NCBI GenBank assembly: GCA_031411495.1
Contig: JANOBD010000043.1
Coordinates: 39,088-103,087, forward strand
Length of the DNA: 64,000 nucleotides
Origin: JANOBD01 sp031411495
GTDB taxonomy: Bacteria; Planctomycetota; Phycisphaerae; Tepidisphaerales; Tepidisphaeraceae
Direction: 5' to 3'
Each line of letters starts with the position of its first letter. The stretch's first letter is position 1. Of the stretch, positions 1 through 8,333 are shown one piece after another. Made by a program: the position numbers and the translations under genes. The notes below the pieces were generated by a model, which ran no database searches, was not told the DNA's origin, and saw nothing but the letters and a program-made list of their open reading frames with translations.

Positions 1-738
1 GGCATGAACAACCTCATTCGCGCCGTCAATTCAATTCACGAGGTCCGAAAGAACGGACGCGTCTTTGGTCCGATTTTTCTTGCGGAAGGGTTTGCCGGCG
101 GCGATGACGTCCCGACCGCCGACATGGTCCGCGACGCTGCCCGTCGGCTGATCAAGGCCGGTTGCGACGCGATCTGGTTCTGCCGGGCCCCTGAGATCGA
201 GCGCTATGGGCTCTGGCCGGTCGTGAAAGAGATCTCAGGCTGGTCGATCCGGGAAATCCGCAACGCCGACTTTGACCCGGCCTATGAAAACCTGGCGCGA
301 AACGAGCTGTCGGCGACGGCTTGGGGCGTTCATGGCGACGCTGATGCGCAACGACTCCACCGGCGCGACGGCGCAGTGGAAATCGCGGGCGGCACGATGC
401 CGCTGACATTAACGCAATCGGCACGGTTCCGAGCGAGCAGGCACCTGGGCGTGTACGGTCTTTCGGCACGAGTGGTCGTCGATGACATCGATCCAGGCGT
501 TGCGGCTCCGGTCGCAATCCTGAATCTCGAATATGCCAACGGCGAGCACGAGAGCAAGCCGATGGCCCATTCACGCGTCGACGGTCAGGTCACCGCAACG
601 ATCGACACGCCGGTTCGGTGCGATTTTGACCGCGTGTTGCTCGCGCGTTCGGAAATCTCGGTAACGATCGCCGCTCAGCCAGCGCCCGCATCGATCCGCG
701 CCGTTGAGTTAATTCGCGACCCGCAGGCGGCACGCTGA
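1..738 (+). CDS. C-terminal part of an unrecognised protein (gene may begin left of the window)
   Basis: The frame is open to the left edge (a Gly codon precedes the first ATG at 4), so the true start may lie outside the window. The visible 244 residues have no signal peptide, membrane segment or motif I recognise. The first ~85 residues read as a helical part ('AARRLIKAGCDAIWFCRAPE'). The rest is rich in alternating Val/Ile/Ala and charged residues, as in a beta-sandwich. The stop at 738 is 218 bases before the ROK regulator on the same strand, and the neighbours concern sugar use. A role in carbohydrate metabolism is possible but is only guilt by association. Confidence 0.6.
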   Translation, partial: GMNNLIRAVNSIHEVRKNGRVFGPIFLAEGFAGGDDVPTADMVRDAARRLIKAGCDAIWFCRAPEIERYGLWPVVKEISGWSIREIRNADFDPAYENLARNELSATAWGVHGDADAQRLHRRDGAVEIAGGTMPLTLTQSARFRASRHLGVYGLSARVVVDDIDPGVAAPVAILNLEYANGEHESKPMAHSRVDGQVTATIDTPVRCDFDRVLLARSEISVTIAAQPAPASIRAVELIRDPQAAR

Positions 739-956
739 CGGAGCGGGATCGGCATCAGATTGCCCGGCAAGCGGTGATTCCCGTCCCGATGAAGCGGGCC
801 GGTGCCGACCCGTATCGTCGGCGGCACTTCAAAAGCTTCGCGATTCGAATAAAGTCGGCAGCGAGGTTACGATTCATGCATGTGAGGTGTGGTCGAAACC
901 GACGGATTCGTTTCTACTCGGCAAGGTCGAAACACTTCTGATGACCCTAAGGATGT

Positions 957-2243
957 ATGGCGACGTCACGGATTGGTAATACAGACCTCATCAGCGAGCT
1001 CAACAGCCGGCTCGTTTTACACGCCGTTCGGGTGATGCAGCCGACTTTCCGGGCGCAGGTGAGCCGCAGTACAGGTTTAAAGCCGGCGACCATCACAAGC
1101 ATCGTCAACAACCTGATCGATCAGAAACTGCTTCGCGAGACACCCGGAAACGCCGAGACCAACACGCGCTTTGGCCGACCTCCCCTGCTTCTGGAGGTCA
1201 ACCGAGACTTCAAGCGTATTCTTGCCGTCGACCTTGAGCCCGACCACATCCGCGTCGCGCTGACGGACGTGCTTGCTCGAATTCTCGACTACCGCGAGCA
1301 GAAAATCGATCGATTCGATCGCCCGGAGTCCATCCTTGCGCAGGTCCTGAAACTGTGCCGAACGGTTACGGGCAATCTCCCGACCGCACAAATTCAGGGC
1401 GTCGGGCTCAGCCTGCCAGGATTGATCGATCGTGAAAAGGGCATCCTCCTCTCGTCCACCAATATGCCGAAGTGGAAAGACGTCCCGGTCGGCCCGTGGC
1501 TCGAAAAGGAACTGGGCGTGCCGGTGAAGGTGGATCGATCCATTCACCTGGCCGCACTGTATGAGAAGTGGACTCATCCCGAGTCATTGACGCGAAAGGT
1601 GATCGTCATCTCCCTCCGCACGGGTATCGGCATGAGCCTTCTGCAAGATGGAACGCTGTACGTCGGCTCCGGCGGACTCTCGGGAGAAATCGGGCACACG
1701 ATTGTCGATATCAACGGAAAGCGGTGCGACTGCGGCAGCAACGGGTGCCTGGAGACGTTTGTGGGCGCGCCCGCAATCGTTGCGCGAGCCCAGGAGTTGA
1801 TGAAGGCGGGAGAAGCTAAGGCGTTGAAAGCGCGCATTGGCTCGGGAGCACTGCTCACACCGGAACTGATCTACACACTTGCGCGTGACGGCGACGCAGA
1901 CTGTGTCGCCATGGTCCGAACGATCGGGCATTACCTGGGAATCGCAATCTCGAATCTGATCAACCTGCTCGGGCCGGATGAGGTGGTCGTGTGCGGCGCA
2001 ATCGATGAGGCCGAGGAACCACTATTGGAAGCGATTCGCGAACAGATCGACATCTCCGCGCTGCCAAGGCTGCGTGCGTCAGCTCACGTCCGCGTCGCCG
2101 CCGAGCATGAAAAGGTCGCGCTGCTTGGAGCCGCGGTGCTCATCTCGCAGGACATTTTCGAACTGCCGTCGCTCCGCCACTCCGAGCGTGTCATCGCACG
2201 CCCACAAGCCGCACCCCAGCCTAAAGCCGCCCGCTCTTCGTGA
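957..2243 (+). CDS. ROK-family transcriptional regulator (NagC/Mlc/XylR type)
   Basis: The protein has 428 residues: an N-terminal winged helix-turn-helix (about 20-62, 'STGLKPATITSIVNNL') and a ROK ASKHA-fold domain (about 85-400). The ROK zinc site is intact: 'GEIGH' (His247) and 'CDCGSNGCLET' (Cys257, Cys259, Cys264). The sugar-kinase catalytic segment, normally 'NDANAAAL', reads 'RSIHLAAL' here (194-201), so the catalytic Asp is Ser. This fits a sugar-sensing repressor and not a kinase. It lies next to an oxidoreductase, an acetamidase, a CBM9-like protein and an RraA-like protein, and probably controls that cluster. The start at 957 has an AAGG a few bases upstream; an overlapping ATG at 953 is in another frame. 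Confidence 0.93.
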   Translation: MATSRIGNTDLISELNSRLVLHAVRVMQPTFRAQVSRSTGLKPATITSIVNNLIDQKLLRETPGNAETNTRFGRPPLLLEVNRDFKRILAVDLEPDHIRVALTDVLARILDYREQKIDRFDRPESILAQVLKLCRTVTGNLPTAQIQGVGLSLPGLIDREKGILLSSTNMPKWKDVPVGPWLEKELGVPVKVDRSIHLAALYEKWTHPESLTRKVIVISLRTGIGMSLLQDGTLYVGSGGLSGEIGHTIVDINGKRCDCGSNGCLETFVGAPAIVARAQELMKAGEAKALKARIGSGALLTPELIYTLARDGDADCVAMVRTIGHYLGIAISNLINLLGPDEVVVCGAIDEAEEPLLEAIREQIDISALPRLRASAHVRVAAEHEKVALLGAAVLISQDIFELPSLRHSERVIARPQAAPQPKAARSS

Positions 2244-2272
2244 TGGAATCGCCCACCGCGAATCCAGATCGA

Positions 2273-3304
2273 TCAGACATCCATCGCCCGTCCACACTTT
2301 GCAGAGGCATAACATGCCTCGAGCAATCGCTGAACGCGAATGCCCGCGGCGCCATCGATCGGCGCATCCTTCTGGTCAAGAATCGATTGCGAAAAGGCTT
2401 GGATCTGTGCGCGATACGTGTTGATCGGCTGGGGCTTGAGAATGGCCGTTGTCTGGTCTGTTCGGGATTGAGAGGCATCGTATCCGGCGCTTCCCGCGCG
2501 ACGACGCCAGGCGATCGTCCCTTCGCCGCTCTGGCCGATCGTTCCTTCGCACAGCAGGCTGCCTTCGCTCCCGTACAGCTCCAGACGGTTTAGCGACGAT
2601 TCATCCGGCACATTGAACAGGCAGTCGACGATTCCCATCGCGCCGTTTGCGAACGTGAGCGAAACGACGGCCGAGTCTTCGACCGCGTATTTCTGCACGG
2701 TGTTTCCGGTCTGGCAGCTGACACGGACAATGGCGCCGAAGAGCATCTCCAGCAGATCGATACAGTGACATCCCAGATCCGTCAGCGCACCGCCGCCGCC
2801 CAGCTTCGGGTCTTGTCGCCACGCATTCGCCATCGGCGGATACCAGCAGCTGAGTTGCGCCCGCGCGAGAACCGGCATGCCGAGTTGTCCTGAAGCGACG
2901 ATCGATTTCGCTTCGACATGGCAGGCATGAAACCGCATCATCAATCCGACGCCGAGACGCACTTTCCTTGCCGCGCATAGCTTTACGAGTCGCTCCGCTT
3001 CCACAACATCCAGGCTGAGGGGTTTTTCGCAGAGCACGTGCTTCCCTGCGTTCGCCGCGCGCTCGATCTGCTCGGCATGGAGGTAGACCGGCGTCGCGAT
3101 GTACACCGCGTCGATGTCCTGGGCGAGCAGTTCGGCCTCTGTTTCACAGCACTTGACGCCGAATTTGTCGGCAACCGATTTCGCCGATGACACATCGAAC
3201 ACCGCCGCCAGCATCGCGTTGTTCGCGACGACGATACCTTCGGGAATTGTTCTGCGCTGCGCGATCCCACACGCACCAATGACACCCCAGCGAATACGGC
3301 TCAT
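2273..3304 (-). CDS. Gfo/Idh/MocA family NAD(P)-dependent oxidoreductase
   Basis: The 343-residue product begins with a Rossmann fold ('GVIGACGIAQ', 7-16) and carries the family hallmark 'CEKPLSLDV' (EKP at 93-95). The downstream 'LTDLGCHCIDLLEMLFG' holds the Asp/His typical of the catalytic C-terminal domain. Members oxidise or epimerise sugars, inositols and related polyols with NAD(P); the substrate cannot be read from the sequence. Its start codon overlaps the stop of the upstream acetamidase gene as ATGA, so the two are almost certainly translationally coupled. The gene converges on the ROK regulator with a gap of about 30 bases. Confidence 0.93.
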   Translation of the reverse strand: MSRIRWGVIGACGIAQRRTIPEGIVVANNAMLAAVFDVSSAKSVADKFGVKCCETEAELLAQDIDAVYIATPVYLHAEQIERAANAGKHVLCEKPLSLDVVEAERLVKLCAARKVRLGVGLMMRFHACHVEAKSIVASGQLGMPVLARAQLSCWYPPMANAWRQDPKLGGGGALTDLGCHCIDLLEMLFGAIVRVSCQTGNTVQKYAVEDSAVVSLTFANGAMGIVDCLFNVPDESSLNRLELYGSEGSLLCEGTIGQSGEGTIAWRRRAGSAGYDASQSRTDQTTAILKPQPINTYRAQIQAFSQSILDQKDAPIDGAAGIRVQRLLEACYASAKCGRAMDV

Positions 3305-4287
3305 AACTGGCCCTCCAGCACAGACATCGCTTCCCGCGGAAGCGCCTCGAGCGAAATGAATGTCGCCACCGTAAACGGCGCGAGGACAAGGTTCCCGATC
3401 TCGATCCGCGCAGTCTGTGAAAGGAGGTTGTAGGCATCGAAACGATTCATCTGAAGTTCAGCAGACAGCCAATTCAGTAATCGAGCAAACGCGATCTGGA
3501 TCGCCGACCGTAAATCGCCGTCACTGGCGACCGCACCGATTTCGGTTGACGTTTGAATGCGCGGCGCCGGAATCGGCCGGTTCTTGACCAGCTTTACTTC
3601 GATATCGACTTGAGCGGCGGTTTCGATCGCGCCGCCGATCGCTTCGCCGTGGCCTTGTGCCGCATGAATGTCGCCGAGCATCAACAGTGCCCCTGGCGCG
3701 AAGACGGGGAAATAGATCGTTGCGCCCGCGCCCAGACTCGGGAGGTCCATGTTGCCGCCATGCGTGCCGGCATAGAGCGTCGCGATCTGTTGTCCCTGGT
3801 CCGGGCAGATGCCGATGCATCCGACGAACGGCTTCAACGCCACTTCGATCGGCTGCTTTCCGAGCCGGTTGCGGAGCGATGCGCGGCGCTTCGTCGGATC
3901 CAGGTCCCACTGATAGAGATGTCGAGGCACGTTTCCCTGGGGCTCAACGAGATGCGCGGGTAGCAACCCGTGTCCCGGGCCGAGACCCGTCTGGCCAATG
4001 CCGGCGGGAACCTGCAGATCCAGAATCCGGACGGCGAGACAGTCCTGAGGCATCGACCCGGCAACTTCGATCGGTCCGGCAACGGGATTGCCCTCGACTA
4101 AATTCGAGGCGTCGCCACGCTGGCGTCGAGACGGCGGCAAGACCGTCCCATCGGCGTTGCGATTGTCACAATCGGCACAAAGCACCTGAAGCGTCGCCCC
4201 TGAATCGAGCTTTATCTGTGGCTGATGCGGCCCAAACACGTAGTAGAAGGGATCGGATGCAAACGATTGTCGCGGTTGGGCGGCCAT
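3301..4287 (-). CDS. Acetamidase/formamidase family protein
   Basis: The 328-residue cytosolic protein is of the FmdA/AmdA family, which hydrolyses short amides to acid and ammonia using a metal site. Recognisable parts are the early beta-rich segment with 'LQVLCADCDNRNADG' (about 33-47), the 'GPIEVAGSMPQDCLAVRILD' stretch (about 73-92) and the 'GDIHAAQGHGEAIGGAIE' motif near residue 205, which holds the characteristic Asp/His/Glu cluster. It is the first gene of a two-gene minus-strand operon with the oxidoreductase (ATGA overlap). The operon diverges from the CBM9-like/RraA-like pair across about 77 bases, so one control region may serve both directions. The natural substrate is unknown. 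Confidence 0.9.
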   Translation of the reverse strand: MAAQPRQSFASDPFYYVFGPHQPQIKLDSGATLQVLCADCDNRNADGTVLPPSRRQRGDASNLVEGNPVAGPIEVAGSMPQDCLAVRILDLQVPAGIGQTGLGPGHGLLPAHLVEPQGNVPRHLYQWDLDPTKRRASLRNRLGKQPIEVALKPFVGCIGICPDQGQQIATLYAGTHGGNMDLPSLGAGATIYFPVFAPGALLMLGDIHAAQGHGEAIGGAIETAAQVDIEVKLVKNRPIPAPRIQTSTEIGAVASDGDLRSAIQIAFARLLNWLSAELQMNRFDAYNLLSQTARIEIGNLVLAPFTVATFISLEALPREAMSVLEGQL

Positions 4288-4364
4288 GCGAATGAACTCC
4301 GATCAAAGGAACAAACCAAAGCTTTAGTTGACGAGAATGGAGTTTATACTACTTTATTCTCGGC

Positions 4365-5147
4365 ATGAATAATGTCCGCGCAGAATCCGCAACATCCACC
4401 CGCCGCGAGCTCGGGCAAACTGCAATGTATCGTGCGGTTCGGGCTCCCGAATTGTTCGGTCCCGGCTCTCTCGCAGACCCGGACGCTTGGAAATCTGCTC
4501 ACGTGGCAACGCTTGCGTCCTTCCATTCGGACAGTTCAGACCATCGCCCCGAGACGAACGCCCGGGTCCTTTACGATCGACGGTCCCTCCATGTTCGGTT
4601 TGACGTCGAAGACCGGTACGTTCGAAGCATCCAAACCCGCCACCAAAGCCGTGTCAGCAGAGATAGTTGCGTGGAGTTTTTCGTTCAGCCGGCTGGTGCC
4701 GTCGGCTACTATAACTTCGAGGTGAACGCCGGCGGCACGGTGCTGGTCTACTTCATCGAAGACCCCACCCGCGGCGCAGACGGTACCCTCTTTCAGAAGT
4801 TTACCGAACTGCCGATTCCGCTTGTTGAGTCGATGCCGATCTACCACTCGCTGCCCGACATCGTCGATCCCGAGCGGACCGAGCCCACGCGATGGAGTGT
4901 GGCGTTTTCAATTTCCAAGGACCTGATCGAACAGTACGTTCCCGATGCCTGGTCGCGGCGAGATCTGCCTTGGCGATGCAATTTTCATAAATGCGGCGAC
5001 GACACCTCACACCCGCACTGGGCAAGCTGGGCGGACATCGGCCAGACTCTACGCTTCCATCAGCCCGACAAGTTTGGCCAATTGATCTTCGACTTGCGCG
5101 GAGGACCCGCCTTCGACACGTCTCCACTGAAGGCATTGAATGACTGA
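4365..5147 (+). CDS. Carbohydrate-binding family 9-like (CBM9/DOMON-like) protein
   Basis: The 260-residue protein has no obvious signal peptide. The pattern 'ARVLYDRRSLHVRFDVED' (about 67-84), then 'SCVEFFVQP' and 'YYNFEVNAGGTVLVYF', is the usual signature of CBM9-like beta-sandwich domains found in planctomycete and Bacteroidetes sugar clusters. The C-terminal third ('RCNFHKCGDDTSHPHWASW') also matches that family. It probably binds a glycan or sugar derivative; no catalytic residues are evident. Its stop overlaps the start of the RraA-like gene by 8 bases. The ATG at 4365 lacks a good Shine-Dalgarno site, and Met21 (4425) is a possible alternative start. Confidence 0.82.
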   Translation: MNNVRAESATSTRRELGQTAMYRAVRAPELFGPGSLADPDAWKSAHVATLASFHSDSSDHRPETNARVLYDRRSLHVRFDVEDRYVRSIQTRHQSRVSRDSCVEFFVQPAGAVGYYNFEVNAGGTVLVYFIEDPTRGADGTLFQKFTELPIPLVESMPIYHSLPDIVDPERTEPTRWSVAFSISKDLIEQYVPDAWSRRDLPWRCNFHKCGDDTSHPHWASWADIGQTLRFHQPDKFGQLIFDLRGGPAFDTSPLKALND

Positions 5148-5757
5148 ACTCGCGAAAACGCTCTGTGAAGCAGGCTCGGCAAACGTCAGTGATGCGCTGC
5201 GCGCCTTGGGAAGACATTTCCAGGCGATGGATGGCGGCATTCGTCCACTGGATCCTTCGATGAAATGTGCCGGACCGGCCTTCACGGTCCGCTGTTACCC
5301 GGGAGCGACCTTCGCGCTCGAGAAAGCGCTCGAAGAAGCCAAGCCCGGCGATGTGCTCGTCGTCGATGGCGGAAGCGTGCCTGATGTGATCCTGATGGGC
5401 GGATTGATGAGCCTGCGCGCCAAAACGCGTGGCATCGCGGGCGCCATACTCGATGCGGCCGTTCGTGATGTGAGCGACGTCATCGCGATCCCGTTCCCGA
5501 TGTTCTCGCGCTACGTCTGCCCGCGCGCAGGCACGTTCGCCGAGATCGGCGAACGCAACACCATCATCTGCTGCGGGCGCGTTCCGGTTCGCCCGGGCGA
5601 TTGGGTCGTCGCCGATTCCAGCGGCATCACTCTCATCCCGGTCGAGATCCTCGAAGCGACGCATGCGAAGGCGATGGAAATCAATCGCCGTGAACGGACG
5701 ATTCATGCCGGGCTTCTCGCGGGCAAAACGCTTCCCGAAGCCGCCGCGGGCGCGTAA
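5140..5757 (+). CDS. RraA / 4-hydroxy-4-methyl-2-oxoglutarate aldolase family protein
   Basis: The 205-residue protein has the RraA-like fold. The diagnostic block is 'RGIAGAILDAAVRDVSD' (97-113), with the Arg109-Asp110 pair that binds pyruvate and Mg2+ in HMG/CHA aldolases. 'GDVLVVDGG' (70-78) precedes it. Aldolase members cleave 4-hydroxy-4-methyl-2-oxoglutarate or related acids to pyruvate; RraA itself inhibits RNase E. Keeping the Arg-Asp pair and sitting in a catabolic cluster favour a lyase or decarboxylase role. It overlaps the CBM9-like gene by 8 bases, so the two form one operon. It converges on the ABC permease gene at 5894. Confidence 0.88.
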   Translation: MTELAKTLCEAGSANVSDALRALGRHFQAMDGGIRPLDPSMKCAGPAFTVRCYPGATFALEKALEEAKPGDVLVVDGGSVPDVILMGGLMSLRAKTRGIAGAILDAAVRDVSDVIAIPFPMFSRYVCPRAGTFAEIGERNTIICCGRVPVRPGDWVVADSSGITLIPVEILEATHAKAMEINRRERTIHAGLLAGKTLPEAAAGA

Positions 5758-5893
5758 ACCCCGGGACGAACGCTCACTCGGCTCGCACCTCGCTCGCCGA
5801 GCCTGTTTCAGCCCTTCAACTTCAATCGCAATCGAGGCTGCAACCGGCGCTTCCTGATACGCTTTCGGATCGTCCGCTGTTTCGCGATCGCGC

Positions 5894-7108
5894 TCAATAA
5901 TCCCGCCGCACGAACACGAACGCGGCCAATCCCAGCATCGTCGCTTCGAAGATCAGCGATGTGCCGATCACCCAGAAAACCGAACGCGAGCGCATTTCTT
6001 TGTCCAGCTCGATCGCCGCGAGCCTTCGAGTTTCGCGATTCGCCTGGAAGATCTGGGTTTCCGGATCGTCCTCATTCTTCTGTTCGCCGCGCCGATGGTC
6101 CCGGTCCAGATCTCGCTCGGGAATGAACTGCCGATCGAGCCAGCGTTCCATCAGGTTCGCGGACTCGGTCGTCTTCGGCGAAAACCAATAGACCCAATAG
6201 ACCACACGGTGCCATGTCGAATACGGGTCTCCCGCGGCACGCGAGGCTCGTGTGTAATTGAGCATCGCGTTCAGCGACTTGAGGCGGGCGAGATCGGACT
6301 CCGTGGGCTGAGTCGTTGCGAGCTTTGCCTGAAAGTCGGCGATGCCGGCTTGTATTCGATTGACGTCCGTGTCGAGTGATGCGACTTCGAGCCGCGCGAC
6401 AATGGAACGCCTCAGCAGTTCTCCCTCGACCTGGTGAAGTGCAAACGTCATCAACCAGACCACCATCGTGATGAGGATTGCGGTGATGGTGGAACGCGTC
6501 AGCGTGCCGACGAGGACGCAGACGCCCCAGAGGTAGCTGAAGATCAAGAGCACCACCGGAATCGCGAGAAACAGCCCGGGCACCCAGGCGCCGCCCCGCA
6601 GGCCCAGCACGAGAAAGCTCGCGACGCAGAACACCGTGACCTGCAGCCCGACAAACAGCATCCCGACGACGTACTTGGTGACGAACAGCCGCAGCCGTCC
6701 CATCGGCCGCGCGAGGAAGAGGTCGACCGCGCCCCCGCTCAGGAAATCAGGAATCATCGGGGCGGTCGAAATCAGCGCGAGGATCAGCCCGAAGTAGCTC
6801 AGCCAGGTCTGCACGCCGAGCGAGATGAACAGGTTTTTGTACAACTGCTGGATCGGGAGAAAGGTCGTGTTCAGAAACGGACTGCGAAAGTGCTTCCAGA
6901 AGATGGACACGCCGGTCTCATCAAATCCGACCGCGCCGAACGCGCCGACGACAATTCCGGAGAGGAACATCGTGATCCAGAACAGTTTCTTCGAGTTCAG
7001 TTCGCGATAGGCGTCGACGAGCATGGCGCGCGTCTGGATCGCCATGCCGCCAAACGTCAGCCGGGGCGGTGTGGCGGGCGCGGAAGATGTCAATGCCTCA
7101 TGACTCAT
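5894..7108 (-). CDS. ABC-2 type transporter permease
   Basis: The 404-residue protein is an integral inner-membrane subunit with about six hydrophobic helices. The first is near residue 40 ('LFWITMFLSGIVVGAFGAVG') and the last is at the C-terminus ('VFWVIGTSLIFEATMLGLAA'). A long soluble stretch (about 235-370) is rich in charge and includes a possible coiled coil ('VNRIQAGIADFQAKL'). Such permeases pair with an ATPase to export lipids, polysaccharides or drugs; the cargo is unknown. Its start overlaps the stop of the ATP-binding gene as ATGA, so the two are coupled. Confidence 0.88.
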   Translation of the reverse strand: MSHEALTSSAPATPPRLTFGGMAIQTRAMLVDAYRELNSKKLFWITMFLSGIVVGAFGAVGFDETGVSIFWKHFRSPFLNTTFLPIQQLYKNLFISLGVQTWLSYFGLILALISTAPMIPDFLSGGAVDLFLARPMGRLRLFVTKYVVGMLFVGLQVTVFCVASFLVLGLRGGAWVPGLFLAIPVVLLIFSYLWGVCVLVGTLTRSTITAILITMVVWLMTFALHQVEGELLRRSIVARLEVASLDTDVNRIQAGIADFQAKLATTQPTESDLARLKSLNAMLNYTRASRAAGDPYSTWHRVVYWVYWFSPKTTESANLMERWLDRQFIPERDLDRDHRRGEQKNEDDPETQIFQANRETRRLAAIELDKEMRSRSVFWVIGTSLIFEATMLGLAAFVFVRRDY

Positions 7109-8127
7109 TTGATCTTCGCTCCCGCGGCGTGGCCGCCACCGGCAACCTCTTCGACCGCTTCCATGAACAGCTCTTCGAGCGTGGGCTGAATTGGCTGGAC
7201 GCGGCGAATCACCAGACCCGCGTCGCGCAGACCATCAATGAGCGGCTGGATTCTGCTCGCCTCCGATTCGCCGACACGCAGTGTGTTGCCTCGCTGATGC
7301 GTCCAGCAACCATCCGCCAGAACGCCGCGGACGCCTTCCTTCGGATCCGGCGGCACGCTGACAGCGCCACCGCGCAGCGGAGGAAAGAGCGACGCGAACG
7401 GATAGGCCGTTCCGTTTGCTTCGACTTCAATTTCGTAAGAGCGACGGTTGACCGCCAGTTCGCCGATCGTTCCCTGCCGCGCGACCTGCCCGGCCACCAT
7501 GATCGCGACGCGATCCGAGACCATTTCCAGCTCACTCAACAGGTGGCTGTTGATGAAGACGGTTTTCCCCTGCGCCTTGAGACGCAGGAGCATGTCGCGG
7601 ATATCGCGCCGGCCGACCGGATCGACGCCGTCGGTCGGCTCGTCGAGCACTACCAGATCCGGATCGCCCGCCAGCGCCTGCGCGATCCCGACGCGCTGCA
7701 TCATTCCCTTCGAATAGCGCCCGATCTTCTGGTCCGCCCACGCGGTCATGCCGACCTGTTCGAGCAGCTCAGGCACGCGCCGCCTTCGTTCGTCGCGGGG
7801 CGTGCCTGAGAGCGACGCGAACAATTCGAGGGCTTGCCGGCCGGTGAGGTAGCGAGGAAAACGATGATTTTCCGGCAGGTATCCAACGCGGCGCAGCGCC
7901 GATTTGGTTCCGACGGGCGCGCCCAGCACGAACCCTTCCGCGCGGGTTGGACGCACGACGGTCATCAGGATTTTCACCAACGTACTTTTCCCGGCGCCGT
8001 TCGGACCCAGCAAGCCGAAGATCTCGCCGCGCCGGACATTGAGCGAGACGTCTTTGAGCGCGTGAACCGAACGGCCGTAACGCTTGTCGACGTGGGCAAG
8101 CTCCATCGCGAGTGAGGAATCAGGCAT
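7105..8127 (-). CDS. ABC transporter ATP-binding protein
   Basis: The 340-residue ATPase has a complete motif set: Walker A 'GLLGPNGAGKSTL' (about 38-50), signature 'YSKGMMQRVGIAQAL', Walker B 'DLVVLDEPTDGVDP' and H-loop 'INSHLL'. The C-terminal ~100 residues resemble the regulatory extension common in ABC-2 exporters of the CcmA/NatA type. It energises the permease encoded immediately downstream. The start at 8127 has only a weak ribosome site; Met8 (8106) is an alternative. A palindromic repeat lies upstream at 8234-8320. Confidence 0.95.
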   Translation of the reverse strand: MPDSSLAMELAHVDKRYGRSVHALKDVSLNVRRGEIFGLLGPNGAGKSTLVKILMTVVRPTRAEGFVLGAPVGTKSALRRVGYLPENHRFPRYLTGRQALELFASLSGTPRDERRRRVPELLEQVGMTAWADQKIGRYSKGMMQRVGIAQALAGDPDLVVLDEPTDGVDPVGRRDIRDMLLRLKAQGKTVFINSHLLSELEMVSDRVAIMVAGQVARQGTIGELAVNRRSYEIEVEANGTAYPFASLFPPLRGGAVSVPPDPKEGVRGVLADGCWTHQRGNTLRVGESEASRIQPLIDGLRDAGLVIRRVQPIQPTLEELFMEAVEEVAGGGHAAGAKIK

Positions 8128-8233
8128 CGCGAAGGAATCTAGCCGCAGGCGCGGCAGTTACCAATAGAACTCGGTGAGACGATTGGAATCTGTCAGAGTG
8201 AGACTAAGCAGGGAGGCATCGAGGCACGGAGAT

Positions 8234-8320
8234 TTAGCCACGGATGAGCGCCGATGGACACGGATAGGAAGGGACTAAATGACTTTCCATCTGTGGTCAT
8301 CCGTGTTCATCGGCGGCTAA
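8234..8320. repeat. Imperfect long palindrome (dispersed intergenic repeat type A)
   Basis: The left arm begins TTAGCCACGGATGAGCGCC and runs to about 8265. The right arm, from about 8289 to 8320, ends CATCGGCGGCTAA and is its imperfect reverse complement, with a spacer of about 23 bases. It lies between the divergent-end region of the ABC ATPase gene and the stop of the MinD-like gene. Its word pattern (CGGATG / CATCCG / CATCGGCG) is unlike the surrounding coding sequence and suggests a REP-like dispersed repeat. Confidence 0.7.
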
Positions 8321-8333
8321 GTTTGCCCTTGGC

